Assembly (NCBI GenBank): GCA_028284905.1
Contig: JANQQU010000063.1
Span: 1-64,000 of the forward strand
DNA from: Calditrichia bacterium
GTDB taxonomy: Bacteria; Calditrichota; Calditrichia; RBG-13-44-9; J075
Length of the DNA: 64,000 nucleotides
Reading direction: 5' to 3'
Shown: one piece after another, positions 35,227 to 45,035 of the stretch
How the letters are laid out: each line of letters opens with the position of its first letter
Numbering within the stretch: the stretch's first letter is position 1
The notes under the pieces: model-generated
The model's database searches: none
Seen by the model: the letters and a program-made list of their open reading frames with translations, nothing else
Told to the model about the DNA's origin: nothing
Made by a program: the position numbers and the translations under genes

Positions 35227-36065
35227 ATGTAATATTCGGTGATATACCTTACGCCACTATAAACCACCAGGCCGGCTAATACCAGCAGGAATGGGGATAC
35301 GTGGCCATTCCATTCGTAAAACGGCAGCAGCTCGTTAAAATCGCTGTTATAATAAATCAGCGCAATTGAGTTGCTGATCGCGTGGCAGAGAATCGCCGGC
35401 AAAATACTGCCGGTTCTCCAGGTTAAATATCCCAACATAAATCCGAACAGAAATGTTTGTACCGACTGGTAGGGGTTCAGGTGAATGAACGCCCAGATCA
35501 GGCTGGTATATATCACTGCCTTGGTAACATCAATCCCTTCTTCCAGAATCCCTTGTAAAAACCCCCGAAAAATCGACTCTTCGACAAGTGCAGCGAGGAT
35601 AATTACCCCGAGAATCAGGAGAAACATCTCGAGCATATCGGTCGCCCGGAAGGCCGTTTCCATGCTGCTGACCCATTCTTCCGGCATCGGTGCAAACAGG
35701 CGAATGAGCCGATCCAGTTCATCAATAAGCACTGTTAAACCGAGGCCAATCGCCGCACTCATACCGAGAATATTGCGCGGCACCGGTTGCCAGCGGAACA
35801 TTGTTGGGAGAGAGAGCTCCCGCATCCTTAAATAAATAATGGGAAAGATGATCAGGCTTGCTTCCCCGATAACGAAAGCGAATTTGATCCCCAACGGATC
35901 AAACTGACCGCTGCTTGGGTCTCCGGGAAACATGGAGATAACCAGCAATTCCGGTATTACCGAGAAAAAATAGCTGCAAAGGATGACAATGCCCGCTTCG
36001 GCAGGATTGATCGAAGGCTGTTCGTTTTCCGGGTGTGGATTATTGTTTGGGTTATCCGGGTTCAT
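35184..36065 (-). CDS. CPBP-family intramembrane protease
   Basis: A 293-residue polytopic membrane protein of the CPBP/Abi family (type II CAAX-protease relatives). A proline/asparagine-rich N-terminus precedes several helices. The catalytic motifs are EESIFRGFLQG (Glu-Glu and Arg), IWAFIHLN (His) and LCHAISNS (His and Asn). Such proteases cleave or process membrane-associated substrates, often in stress or peptide-immunity contexts; the substrate here is unknown. The ATG at 36065 lies inside the end of the upstream methyltransferase gene (14-base overlap). Its 3' end overlaps satD. Confidence 0.88.
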   Translation of the reverse strand: MNPDNPNNNPHPENEQPSINPAEAGIVILCSYFFSVIPELLVISMFPGDPSSGQFDPLGIKFAFVIGEASLIIFPIIYLRMRELSLPTMFRWQPVPRNILGMSAAIGLGLTVLIDELDRLIRLFAPMPEEWVSSMETAFRATDMLEMFLLILGVIILAALVEESIFRGFLQGILEEGIDVTKAVIYTSLIWAFIHLNPYQSVQTFLFGFMLGYLTWRTGSILPAILCHAISNSIALIYYNSDFNELLPFYEWNGHVSPFLLVLAGLVVYSGVRYITEYYIQLNSFSSSASSEK

Positions 36066-36870
36066 ATCCATCCGTTTCGTTTGCCGGGTAAATTTGTTCT
36101 GCAATATAATGCATAATTACCCCACCGGCTATCGCTACATTTAATGATTCCGCCTGACCGAATCCGGGAATCGTGATCACATCATCGCTCTGGGAGAGCA
36201 AATCGTCGGAAAGTCCGTGGGCTTCGCTGCCTAGAAGTATAATTGCCGGCTGGCGAATTTGCAGGGCCGGCAGCCCTTTCCCATTTTTTAGAGCTGTGGT
36301 GACAATGCGAAAACCCTCTTTTTGCAGCTGTGGGAGCAATTCCTGAAAATTGACATCCTGGTAAACCGGTAGGTGAAAGAGGGAGCCCATGGTGCTCCGG
36401 ACAACTTTGCTGTTAAAAGGATCGACGCAATCCTCGGAAAGTAAAATACCCTGCACGCCGTACCAGTCAGCAGTGCGAATGAGAGTACCGAGATTACCAG
36501 GATCCCGCACGCTTTGCAGGGCGAGAATAAAATTGCAATCCTCCAGCTGCTTTACAATATCTTGTGGTGCCGGCAAAGTTAGCACAAGGGCAATGCCCTG
36601 CGGAGATGGCGTATCACTGATCTTCTGGAAATGGCGCTCCGGGAGAATGCGCCAGGGAATGTTCCGCTCGTCCAGCATCGCCCGGAAAGTCGGCCAGCGA
36701 TTGTCACTGGAAAATGTTTCGCTGAGAAATGCCGCTTCAATCTCCCGGGAGGCATTCAGAGCATCCTGGCAGATGCGACTACCTTCCACCAGAAATTGCC
36801 CGGCCTGGCGCCGCCCTTTTTTTGTTAACAGCGGTAAATATTGTTTCCAGCTTAAGGTGTTGTTTTCCAT
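36052..36870 (-). CDS. SpoU/TrmH-family RNA 2'-O-methyltransferase
   Basis: A 272-residue SPOUT enzyme that transfers methyl from SAM to a ribose 2'-OH in rRNA or tRNA. The N-terminal substrate-binding domain (KGRRQAGQFLVEGSRI) is followed by the knotted catalytic domain with motif 1 NLGTLIRTADW, motif 2 ILLGSEAHGLS and motif 3 ESLNVAIAGGVIMHY. It resembles the 23S rRNA RlmB group, but the target nucleotide is not determined. It overlaps the downstream CPBP gene by 14 bases, so they are co-transcribed. Confidence 0.9.
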   Translation of the reverse strand: MENNTLSWKQYLPLLTKKGRRQAGQFLVEGSRICQDALNASREIEAAFLSETFSSDNRWPTFRAMLDERNIPWRILPERHFQKISDTPSPQGIALVLTLPAPQDIVKQLEDCNFILALQSVRDPGNLGTLIRTADWYGVQGILLSEDCVDPFNSKVVRSTMGSLFHLPVYQDVNFQELLPQLQKEGFRIVTTALKNGKGLPALQIRQPAIILLGSEAHGLSDDLLSQSDDVITIPGFGQAESLNVAIAGGVIMHYIAEQIYPANETDGYEPG

Positions 36871-36999
36871 CGGTATTTTGGCCGTTATTACCTTAATGAG
36901 CGGGGCAAATTCCCAGGGATATTTGCCAAAGAAATGAGAATATGATTAAACCCAATACTGTATAACTAAATAGTTTTTTCATCTGAAATGACCTGTCAA

Positions 37000-38967
37000 T
37001 TATTGATCCTTTAACTGCTCCAGCAGCGTTTCATAAGCAAGCTGGGCGGCTTCCCACTCGGCGAACACTGTTTCCAGAGACTGTTTGACTTCGGCATACT
37101 CTTTTTGCAGACTGGCGGCACGTTCGCCATTCTGATAAGTGCCGGGATCAGCCAATTCCGTTTCCAGGCCGGCTTTTTTCTCTTCCAACGTTGCGATGGA
37201 TGCTTCGCAGTCTTCCACCGCTTTTTCCAGCTTTTTCCGCTCCTTGCTAATTGCTTGCCGCGCCTCTGCTTCCCGGCGTTTTTGCTCTTTTGACTTAAAC
37301 TTTTTACTACTTTTTTCTGCTGCCGGCGCTTCAGTCATCGCGTTTTCGGCTTCCTCGGCCGGAACTGTTATCGGTGCTTCCCGGCGATTGAGGTAATCTG
37401 AGTAGTTTCCTTCAAATAAACGCAATTTGCCATCTTTTAGTTCGATAACCCGGGTGACCAATTTATCAAGAAAATAACGATCGTGAGAGATCAGGAGCAG
37501 TGTGCCATCGTACCGTCCTAACGCTTTTTCCAGGGCATTCCGGGAAGCGATATCCAGGTGATTGGTCGGCTCATCCATTATCAGAAAATTGACCGGCGCC
37601 AGCAGGATTTTTGCCAGAGATACCCGCGCTTTCTCTCCACCGGACAACACGCCGATTCGCTTATCCGGCTCTTCCCCGCTAAATTGAAAAATGCCGAGAA
37701 TATCACGCAGGCGCGGGCGGTGGGTATCTGCGGCGGTTTCTGCCACTTCATTAATGATGGTCGCATCCAGATCGAGCGTATCCACCTGGTGCTGGGCGTA
37801 ATAGCCAATCGAGACTCTCTCCCCGACGGTAAGGTTACCTTGCTGAGGATGCAACTGCTCACAGATCAAGCGGGTCATCGTTGTCTTTCCCGCACCATTT
37901 ACCCCGACCAGGGCAACTTTTTCCCCGCGATAGAGATTCAGATCAACGCCTTCCAGCACCCAGTCCGTTTCATAGCGGAAAGCCATATCCTTGATTTTCA
38001 GAACATCTTTATAGCTGCTGGTTTCGACCTGGATATCGAAAGATATTTGCCGGTCCGGCGGAGGCAGCTCGATCTTCTCCATCTTCTCGAGCATTTTTAC
38101 CCGGCTTTGCACCTGGGCTGCTTTTGATGCTTTATAACGAAAGCGATCAACAAATCTTTGTAGGCGCTCCCGCTCGGCTTTCTGCTCTTCGTAACGTTTA
38201 TAGAGTAACTCCAGGTTGAGCACTTTTTGCTTTTCATAGTAATGATAATTGCCGGCATAGTGGGTCAGCTTGGAGCGATCCAGCTCCTGAATGTCCTTGG
38301 CGAGGCGGTCGATAAAAAAGCGATCGTGACTGACCAAAACGATACTGCCGGGAAAAGTGCGTAGATACTGCTCCAGCCACTCCAGAGATTCGATGTCGAG
38401 ATGGTTTGTCGGTTCGTCCAGGAGCAGCAAATCCGGGCGTTGCAGCAGCAGCCTGGCGAGATGAACACGCATCCGCCAACCCCCGCTAAAATCTGAAAGA
38501 GAGCGATGATAGTCTTCGGTTTTAAATCCCAGCCCACTAAGAATTGCTTTTGCCTCGGATTCCAGGCGATAGCCATCCAGCAAATTAAAGCGTTCCTGCA
38601 GGCTGCCCAAACGGGCGAGCAGTGCTTCCTGATTGTTAGGGTTTTCATCAAGCTTTACATGGATATCCTGCATCTCTGTTTCAATATCCAGTATTTCCCG
38701 ATTGCCCTCGAGGACACAGTCGAGAATCGCCCGCATTTCGCTCGCCGGCTCTTCCTGGCGTAAAAAACCAATCTGGTAATCTTTCGGTGTGCTGATGGCG
38801 CCGCTGTCCGGCTGGATGTCGCCATAGATCGTTCGTAAAAGTGTGGTTTTTCCGGCACCGTTCGGTCCGATGAGTGCTGTGCGATCGCCCGGGTTGATCA
38901 ACCAGTGAATGCCGGCAAATAATGAGCGATCGGCGATGGTGTAATGTAGGTCTTTTATCTGAAGCAT
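37000..38967 (-). CDS. ABC-F family ATPase
   Basis: A 655-residue soluble protein with two ABC ATPase domains joined by a long linker, and no membrane segment. Domain 1 has GPNGAGKTTLL, LSDFSGGWRMRVHLA and LLLLDEPTNHLD; domain 2 has GVNGAGKTTMT, LSGGEKARVSLA and FLIMDEPTNHLD. A charged C-terminal coiled coil (about residues 530-655) completes a Uup/YdiF-like arrangement. ABC-F proteins act at the ribosome in translation or antibiotic protection; which role applies cannot be told. It is monocistronic. The 38968-39296 gap before hflK has no recognised element beyond the hflK ribosome-binding site. Confidence 0.93.
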   Translation of the reverse strand: MLQIKDLHYTIADRSLFAGIHWLINPGDRTALIGPNGAGKTTLLRTIYGDIQPDSGAISTPKDYQIGFLRQEEPASEMRAILDCVLEGNREILDIETEMQDIHVKLDENPNNQEALLARLGSLQERFNLLDGYRLESEAKAILSGLGFKTEDYHRSLSDFSGGWRMRVHLARLLLQRPDLLLLDEPTNHLDIESLEWLEQYLRTFPGSIVLVSHDRFFIDRLAKDIQELDRSKLTHYAGNYHYYEKQKVLNLELLYKRYEEQKAERERLQRFVDRFRYKASKAAQVQSRVKMLEKMEKIELPPPDRQISFDIQVETSSYKDVLKIKDMAFRYETDWVLEGVDLNLYRGEKVALVGVNGAGKTTMTRLICEQLHPQQGNLTVGERVSIGYYAQHQVDTLDLDATIINEVAETAADTHRPRLRDILGIFQFSGEEPDKRIGVLSGGEKARVSLAKILLAPVNFLIMDEPTNHLDIASRNALEKALGRYDGTLLLISHDRYFLDKLVTRVIELKDGKLRLFEGNYSDYLNRREAPITVPAEEAENAMTEAPAAEKSSKKFKSKEQKRREAEARQAISKERKKLEKAVEDCEASIATLEEKKAGLETELADPGTYQNGERAASLQKEYAEVKQSLETVFAEWEAAQLAYETLLEQLKDQ

Positions 38968-39296
38968 AAATTCAAAAAAGTTAAGTGTTTCTCTAAGCCA
39001 CTGATGTAGTATCGGTGAATATTAACACAATTTCGCCCGATTACCAAAGCAATTTGCCCGGGAAATAATCGGCCACTAATTAGTGCCGGGGAAATTGTAA
39101 TCCGCGCTATTTGTTGGAGGAAAAAGAAAATAAACGTATATTGCAGCGAATTTGGATATGGAAAGGTATTTGGAACTTTTCTTTCGGTGGAGGGCCGACC
39201 CGATTTATGCGTTTGATCAAGCAGTTTTTAACTACCATCCTACTAACATGCCAGGAATCAAAATCCAATATATAACACTAACAGAGGAGCATTCTT

Positions 39297-40274
39297 ATGC
39301 CACAGCAAAAACCGCCATTTGATCTTAATGATTTTCGGCCACCCAGTGTGCCGGGAAATCTGCTTAAGATCGGTGTGCCGATCGTTCTGCTATTATTAGT
39401 CCTGACTTCGTCGTTTTTTACGATTGATACTGAAGAGGTCGGCGTTGTGTTACGTTTCGGTAAATTTGACCGGGAAGTACAACCGGGCTTAAATTTTAAA
39501 ATGCCCCTGGGCGTTGAAACGGTCTACAAGGTGCCGGTGCGGAAACAGCTCAAAGAAGAATTTGGCTTTCAAACATTAGATGCCGGGGTGCGCTCCCGCT
39601 ATGCGACCCGGGATTTCTCCGACATCGCCCTGATGCTTACCGGGGACTTAAACATCGCGGAGGTAGAATGGATCGTGCAATATCGTATCAATGATCCCTA
39701 CAAGTTTCTTTTCCGCGTCCGCAATCCAACCCAGACTTTTCGTGATATGAACGAAGCAATTATGCGGGAAGTGGTGGGCGACCGAACCATTAATGAGGTC
39801 ATTAATATTCGTCAGGAAATTGAAGGTGTGGTGAAATCCAAATTACAGGAAAGCGTCGATAATTACGAGTTAGGCCTGGAAGTGGAACAGGTGCAGCTGC
39901 AGGGCGTTACCCCGCCGGATCCGGTAAAGCCGGCCTTTAATGAGGTGAATGAAGCCGAGCAGGAAAAAGAAAAGCTGGTGAACCAGGCGCAGGGAGAATA
40001 CAACAAAGTAATCCCGAAAGCGCGTGGTGAAGCAGACCGTACCATTCAGGAAGCGGAAGGTTATGCCCTGCAACGTGTAAATGAAGCAGAAGGTGACGCC
40101 GCCCGTTTTAATTCCCTGTTTACAGAATATCGCAAGGCGAAGGAAGTGACCCGCCAGCGGATTTACCTGGAGACACTGGAAAAAGTGTTGAGTAAAGTAG
40201 GCAACAAAATTATAACCGATGAAGATGCCAGCGGCGTGTTGCCATTATTGAATCTGGACAAGGGAGGTAACTAA
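39297..40274 (+). CDS. hflK: HflK, FtsH protease regulator subunit
   Basis: A 325-residue stomatin/prohibitin-like membrane protein. One N-terminal transmembrane helix (about residues 23-43) is followed by the SPFH domain (SSFFTIDTEEVGVVLRFGKF, LMLTGDLNIAEVEWIVQYRI, MREVVGDRTINEVI) and a coiled coil (AEQEKEKLVNQAQGEYNKV). HflK and HflC form a periplasmic-facing complex that modulates FtsH. CAGAGGAGC lies just upstream of the ATG. One base separates the stop from the hflC start codon. Confidence 0.95.
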   Translation: MPQQKPPFDLNDFRPPSVPGNLLKIGVPIVLLLLVLTSSFFTIDTEEVGVVLRFGKFDREVQPGLNFKMPLGVETVYKVPVRKQLKEEFGFQTLDAGVRSRYATRDFSDIALMLTGDLNIAEVEWIVQYRINDPYKFLFRVRNPTQTFRDMNEAIMREVVGDRTINEVINIRQEIEGVVKSKLQESVDNYELGLEVEQVQLQGVTPPDPVKPAFNEVNEAEQEKEKLVNQAQGEYNKVIPKARGEADRTIQEAEGYALQRVNEAEGDAARFNSLFTEYRKAKEVTRQRIYLETLEKVLSKVGNKIITDEDASGVLPLLNLDKGGN

Positions 40275-40275
40275 G

Positions 40276-41229
40276 ATGAAACGTATGGGAACCGCATTAA
40301 CTGCGATCATTGCACTAATTATTGTTGTTGTCATCTACTCCTTTGCTTATGTGGTAAAAGAAGTTGATCAGGTGGTTATTACCCAATTTGGTAATCCTGT
40401 TGGCGATCCAATTACTGATCCGGGTATCCACTTTAAAATTCCGCTGATTCAGAAGGCGAATTTCTTTGAGAAGCGCTTTCTGGAGTGGGATGGTGACCGG
40501 GAACAGGTGCCGACAAAGGACCGTCGTTTTATCTGGGTGGATACTTATGCGCGCTGGCGGATCGATAACGCACTGCTCTTTTTACAGCGTGTAACCAACG
40601 AGCGTGGTGCACAAACCCGCCTCGATGATATTCTTGATAGTGAAACGAAAAGTGCCATCGCCCGTTACGATCTGATTGAACTGATTCGTACCAGTAACCG
40701 GGAACCGATCAAAACCGATGATGTTACTGAGCAGTTGGGAAATGCTGAATTTGCCCAGATTGAGATAGGGCGAGAGCAGATTACCCGGGAAATTATCGAA
40801 GCTGCCGCCCCGAAGTTAAAAGAGCTGGGCATGGAGTTGCTCGATCTGCGCTTTAAGCGAATCAAATTCCTCGATGAAGTGCAGCAGAGAATTTTCGAGA
40901 GAATGATTGCCGAACGTAAGCGTATTGCGGAGAGGTTCCGTTCGGAAGGACAGGGTGAAGCATCTCGTATTCTTGGTAATAAAGAACGTGACTTACTGGA
41001 AATTCAGTCCAAGGCATATAAAACCGCTCAGGAAATTAAAGGTAGGGCCGATGCGGAAGCAACTGCGATATTTGCACGGGCTTACGACCGCAATGCTGAA
41101 ACCCGCGATTTCTACCGCTTCCTGAAAACGATGGAAGCATATGAATCAACCATTACGGAAAAAGATTGGGTATTGCTCTCTACCAAGAGTGATTTCTTTA
41201 AATTCCTCCGTAACCAAAGCGGTCGCTAA
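40276..41229 (+). CDS. hflC: HflC, FtsH protease regulator subunit
   Basis: A 317-residue SPFH-domain partner of HflK: N-terminal helix (TAIIALIIVVVIYSFAYVV), SPFH core (VVITQFGNPVGDPITDPGIH, LEWDGDREQVPTKDRRF, SAIARYDLIELIRT) and a coiled-coil C-terminal half (GEASRILGNKERDLLEIQS). AAGGGAGG lies upstream of the start. With hflK it forms a two-gene operon ended by the hairpin at 41255-41291. Confidence 0.95.
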   Translation: MKRMGTALTAIIALIIVVVIYSFAYVVKEVDQVVITQFGNPVGDPITDPGIHFKIPLIQKANFFEKRFLEWDGDREQVPTKDRRFIWVDTYARWRIDNALLFLQRVTNERGAQTRLDDILDSETKSAIARYDLIELIRTSNREPIKTDDVTEQLGNAEFAQIEIGREQITREIIEAAAPKLKELGMELLDLRFKRIKFLDEVQQRIFERMIAERKRIAERFRSEGQGEASRILGNKERDLLEIQSKAYKTAQEIKGRADAEATAIFARAYDRNAETRDFYRFLKTMEAYESTITEKDWVLLSTKSDFFKFLRNQSGR

Positions 41230-41254
41230 TATCGCATTCGAAAAGTTGAAAAAG

Positions 41255-41291
41255 AAAAGGCCCGCTATCTTCCGATAGCGGTCCTTTTTTA
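41255..41291. terminator. Bidirectional rho-independent terminator
   Basis: AGGcCCGCTATC and GATAGCGGtCCT form a 12-base stem with one mismatch and a TTCC loop. A long T-run follows and an A-rich run precedes it. It serves hflC on the plus strand and the convergent MATE gene on the minus strand. Confidence 0.9.
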
Positions 41292-41311
41292 TTAGATTCG
41301 CAAATTTACGC

Positions 41312-42766
41312 TCAGGATGCCGGTTCCGCATTGGGAATGGCTGAGTTTGCTTCTTCGGCCTCGAGAGTGTCTGCTCCTTCCGTTGATGTCGTATCGATAA
41401 CCCGCATCGATTGCCATTTGCCCTGGCGAAAGCGAAAATAGAACACCACGCAAAGGGCACAGACGTAGAACGTCAAAGCTGCCCAGAACCAGTAAACATT
41501 GTATCCGGCATATAGAAAATAAATTGACGGTACCAGCATGCCACCCCAGGAAATACCAACACTGGCGATGGCGACAAAACGGGTATCTCCTGCGCCTTTC
41601 AAAGCACCGGAAAAGATCATTACCCCGGCATCGAAGAGACTGTAGAGCGCGACAAACTTCAGTAAGATGATGACGATTGCAGAAATCTGCGAAAAGTCTT
41701 CATCGGCTGCCTGCAGCTCGAAGGGCCAGAGAAAAAGTTCCGGAAAGGCGTAGTAGCCAACGCCTAATACGCCGAAGAAGGTAAAAGCCATATGGTAAGC
41801 GGACCAGGTCGCCTTTTCGGCCAGTGCCGGTTTATTCTCTCCCAGGTGCTGACCAACCAACACCGATACCGCAACGGAAAGCCCGAACATCGGCATAAAT
41901 GCCAGGGAGTTGATGTTGATGGCGATATTACTGGCGGCGAGGTCCAGGATGCCAACTTTCCCGATCATAAAAATAAAGAGAGTAAAGGCACATACTTCCA
42001 GCATATACTGCAGGCCGGTTGGCAGACCATATTTAATTAAGCGGCCAAATAACTCCCGGTTAATCCGCCAGCCGCGACGGGTGTGATACTCTTCATCATA
42101 CTTGTCCCGTAACATAATGCCAATAAAAAGCACCGATGGTGTTATAACACCGAGAACCGTTGCCCAGCCGGCACCGGTCATTCCCCATTCCGGGAAACCC
42201 CAGTTGCCAAAAATCCAGGCATAGTCGAGAATCAGGTTGACGACCGTACCGGCAATATTGCACCACATCACCGTCCAGGTTTTCCCCAGCCCGGAAAAAA
42301 ATCCCGATATGGCATTGGCAACCACCACAAAAGGAGCACCAACCAGCAGAATCTTGAAGTAAAGGGTCTCCAATGCCTGCACTTCCGGTGAATGATCGAT
42401 AAAGGCAAAAAGTGCGTCGGAAGAGAGGTAAAATGCCAGGGAGACGAGAATGGTAATCCAGGCAATATGTATCCCCTGCCAAACCGCCGGGCCGATATTT
42501 TCCGGCTGTTTCGCGCCAAAATACTGAGCGACAAATGTCGCAGTATAGGCGGCGGTGCCTACAAAAAGACACATCACCGTCCAGTTGAGCATCCCGGCCG
42601 GCATGGAAGCCGCAATTGCTTCCGGTGAATACCAGGTGAGAAACACCCGGTCAATAAAAAATTGGAGACTGAGGGAGCCGGTACTTAAGATGAGCGGCAA
42701 CGCAATCTTCCAGACTTCTCCGTAGCCACCCTCCGCCGACCAGCGTGCTTTGATTTGTTCTATCAT
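41312..42766 (-). CDS. MATE-family efflux transporter
   Basis: A 484-residue transporter with about twelve hydrophobic segments in two homologous halves, exporting drugs or metabolites by cation antiport. Typical signs include IALPLILSTGSLSLQFFIDRVFLTWY and NLILDYAWIFGNWGFPEWGMTGAGWATVLG, the same connecting region that is broken in the pseudogene at 19947-21359. GGAAGG precedes the ATG at 42766. Upstream, on the same strand, is the small ORF at 42974-43045, which could be a leader. Confidence 0.93.
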   Translation of the reverse strand: MIEQIKARWSAEGGYGEVWKIALPLILSTGSLSLQFFIDRVFLTWYSPEAIAASMPAGMLNWTVMCLFVGTAAYTATFVAQYFGAKQPENIGPAVWQGIHIAWITILVSLAFYLSSDALFAFIDHSPEVQALETLYFKILLVGAPFVVVANAISGFFSGLGKTWTVMWCNIAGTVVNLILDYAWIFGNWGFPEWGMTGAGWATVLGVITPSVLFIGIMLRDKYDEEYHTRRGWRINRELFGRLIKYGLPTGLQYMLEVCAFTLFIFMIGKVGILDLAASNIAININSLAFMPMFGLSVAVSVLVGQHLGENKPALAEKATWSAYHMAFTFFGVLGVGYYAFPELFLWPFELQAADEDFSQISAIVIILLKFVALYSLFDAGVMIFSGALKGAGDTRFVAIASVGISWGGMLVPSIYFLYAGYNVYWFWAALTFYVCALCVVFYFRFRQGKWQSMRVIDTTSTEGADTLEAEEANSAIPNAEPAS

Positions 42767-42973
42767 GTGTAAACCTTCCTTTTTCCGCGCAAAAATTCCG
42801 TCATCATGCTCCCGGGCAAAATAGCGAAGACGTGCAGCGTTATGTAATACGGCTGTTCCGTATTAAGCGATATTTCGAAAATGGATAATTAATTCAGAAT
42901 GGAAGGTCAAAAAACGAGAAGGGGAAAAACTTTACATTATACGTTAAAAATTATGAATAAATCTCGTTGATTG

Positions 42974-43045
42974 TCAGCCATTCCGGTTAAAAAGAATATC
43001 TGCCGTTAAATCATTTGCGATGAGATTGGCTTTTACAAGCTTCAT
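42974..43045 (-). CDS. Possible 23-residue small ORF with strong ribosome-binding site
   Basis: ATG at 43045 is preceded by AGGAGG at 43052-43057, six bases away. It opens a 23-codon frame beginning MKLVKANLIANDLTADILF and ending in RNG then TGA. No family is recognised. It may be a leader peptide of the downstream MATE gene, a small secreted peptide, or a chance frame; the quality of the ribosome-binding site is the only support. The rest of the 42767-43162 gap shows nothing more. Confidence 0.4.
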   Translation of the reverse strand: MKLVKANLIANDLTADILFNRNG

Positions 43046-43162
43046 CTTAATCCTCCTGTATAAATCATCGATGCCTCATTGAACTTCATTTGTAGCAGCA
43101 GTGCCCCAGAACTTACGACTCTGCCATATACAATGCAAAAGGTATTTTTTTCGCTGCGATGC

Positions 43163-43723
43163 CTAAGTATTGCCTTCTTTTAAACGCTTTTCCACGCTGA
43201 CGGTATGATGGATATTGTGGTAGATGGTGAACATTAACATTTCCCGGGCAGGGATTTTACCAAGCACCGGATGCGGGAGGAGGATCCGGTCAAGGTCGGC
43301 CTCCTTCCATTTCTGTGTCGCCATTACTAGCTTGCCGCCGGCTTGATGCCATTGCTGCATCAGCTGCTCGCGGTCGCTGGTATCTTCAGAAGGTTTCGGG
43401 AGATAGCGCCCGGTTGCTTTTGCCCCCTTAACCAGCTTGTCGAGATAATTTTCGCGCACTTGAATGTAGTGCCGGGAGGTGCCGGCAGATTTACCAAACA
43501 TTAATGCCAGGGCAGATTTTGGGGTTGCCATCGCGCGGGCCAATGGTTGCACGGATAAGATCAGGTGTTGAAAGTTTTCCTGTGGAGACCAGGCATCGGG
43601 CACCAGGCGTTTATCGAATTTTTCCGGGGGGATGCTGCTAAAATAGTCTGCAACGGCCATCTGTACCTTTTCCAGCGATTCGATGAGGGCCGCTTTACGA
43701 TAGGGATTGCCCGCGTCAATCAT
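43163..43723 (-). CDS. DinB-family protein
   Basis: A 186-residue four-helix bundle of the DinB/YfiT superfamily. The metal-site histidines expected for the family are seen in the first helix pair (PQENFQHLILS) and near the C-terminus (TIYHNIHHTVSVEKRL). Family members bind divalent metal; some are thiol S-transferases, and many have no known function. It is monocistronic, the coding end lying about 120 bases from the small ORF. Confidence 0.85.
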   Translation of the reverse strand: MIDAGNPYRKAALIESLEKVQMAVADYFSSIPPEKFDKRLVPDAWSPQENFQHLILSVQPLARAMATPKSALALMFGKSAGTSRHYIQVRENYLDKLVKGAKATGRYLPKPSEDTSDREQLMQQWHQAGGKLVMATQKWKEADLDRILLPHPVLGKIPAREMLMFTIYHNIHHTVSVEKRLKEGNT

Positions 43724-43785
43724 ATGCGCTCCATATTGACTGTTTTGTGATTGTTAAAGATAGCCTTTAGGGACCGGATTGTAAA

Positions 43786-43823
43786 GCGTTGTAGAGAAAA
43801 TTCATGAATTATCTCTACAACGC
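43786..43823. terminator. Hairpin overlapping the DUF790 stop codon
   Basis: GCGTTGTAGAGA and TCTCTACAACGC form a perfect 12-base stem with a 14-base loop, and the stop codon of the DUF790 gene lies inside it. Reading leftward the hairpin is followed by TTTACAATC, a poor T-run, so termination may be partial. Confidence 0.55.
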
Positions 43824-45035
43824 CAACAGGCGCCGCAACAACGGTGTTAATTTTTGCATCGTGGGCATTTCCCGGAACAAAAAACCATGGCGGGAAAAAT
43901 ACGCCGATCCCTGCAGGGTTTCGGAAATCAACGGGTCTTTTTCCAGGGCGCGGGCAACACCAATGATCAACGGACTGCCAGTGGCTTTCTCCAGATGCGC
44001 CAAACGATTGACCAACTGGGTAGAGTGCCAGGGATGAAAAAGCTCCATAGCGATAGAGAGACCGGATGTGTGCGTCAGGGTAAAATCCGGAAAGCAATAT
44101 GTTTCGCCTTCCAGGGGAATAAACTCACTGGCGGGAGCGATTTGCCAGTCTTCTGTTTTCTGGTGAAACATCTCCTGAAAAACACTGATCTCTTCCGGAA
44201 CATAAGCGGTAAAATGATGAAAGTATGGCTGTAGCCGACTGCTATTATCCAAGGATAAGGTGTAGCTGCGGCGGGTTTTGAAACGGATCTCTGCGGAGAG
44301 CTCCCATTGGGGCTGATGCAAAACAGCCGGGAAAAAATTGGCCAGATTCAGTCCGTATTTCTGAGTTTTGTAAAAGAGATTCAATGGACCATCGACGGTG
44401 ATGATAAATCTGTCGTCAGCATCTTTGCGGATGGCGGCCATCAACTGATGGAAGCGGAGATACTTAAAAAACTGGCGTAACAATGCCGGGGGAGAATCTT
44501 CCAGGCGAATTTCCAGTTCGCTGCAATGAATCAATAATCCCTGCACCTGTGCACAGTTATAGCGGTGAATCAACCGCTCCGGAGATAATGAACGAAATTT
44601 GACGACAGACTGGTAAGCGGGGAGATCTGCATAAATGCTGTCTGCCAGTGTCGCTGGTTCCTGCTGAAATTTTTCGGCGATGGCTGCGCGGTAAGCAGCT
44701 TTATCCGCAAATGATACTTTCGACAGTATTTGGCTGGTTTCCCGGAAAAGTGTGTGGCGAAACTCGATCAGCGCTTCGTTTGGCGCGGTATCAAATTCGG
44801 TACGATCCAACAGCAGCTTCTCCAGGCCGCGGGTTACGACTGCCTCCCGGGGACTGTTTTCGATGATCAGTTTACTGTCTTCGAGCAGTTCACTGCGGGT
44901 TTTCCCGTTGCTTGCTTTAAAGATTTCCAGCAGTTGCCCGGCAGTATTGAGGAGCGCTTCATCCTCAGCTTTTAAGAGCAGCGGGGTAATCTTATCCTTG
45001 TATTTCCTAAAGCGGACGAGGTCCTTTGTAAGCAC
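43815..45035 (-). CDS. Bax1-like (DUF790) nuclease
   Basis: A 406-residue DUF790 protein, the family that includes archaeal Bax1. Bax1 is the structure-specific nuclease that binds and stimulates the XPB helicase in DNA repair. The first part is helical (KDLVRFRKYKDKITPLLL, RHTLFRETSQIL). The C-terminal domain has the restriction-endonuclease-like core: CFPDFTLTHTSG with the Asp, then IAMELFHPW with the Glu, as in other DUF790 proteins. Its start at 45035 overlaps the helicase end by 29 bases, so the two are made together. Confidence 0.82.
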   Translation of the reverse strand: MLTKDLVRFRKYKDKITPLLLKAEDEALLNTAGQLLEIFKASNGKTRSELLEDSKLIIENSPREAVVTRGLEKLLLDRTEFDTAPNEALIEFRHTLFRETSQILSKVSFADKAAYRAAIAEKFQQEPATLADSIYADLPAYQSVVKFRSLSPERLIHRYNCAQVQGLLIHCSELEIRLEDSPPALLRQFFKYLRFHQLMAAIRKDADDRFIITVDGPLNLFYKTQKYGLNLANFFPAVLHQPQWELSAEIRFKTRRSYTLSLDNSSRLQPYFHHFTAYVPEEISVFQEMFHQKTEDWQIAPASEFIPLEGETYCFPDFTLTHTSGLSIAMELFHPWHSTQLVNRLAHLEKATGSPLIIGVARALEKDPLISETLQGSAYFSRHGFLFREMPTMQKLTPLLRRLLAL

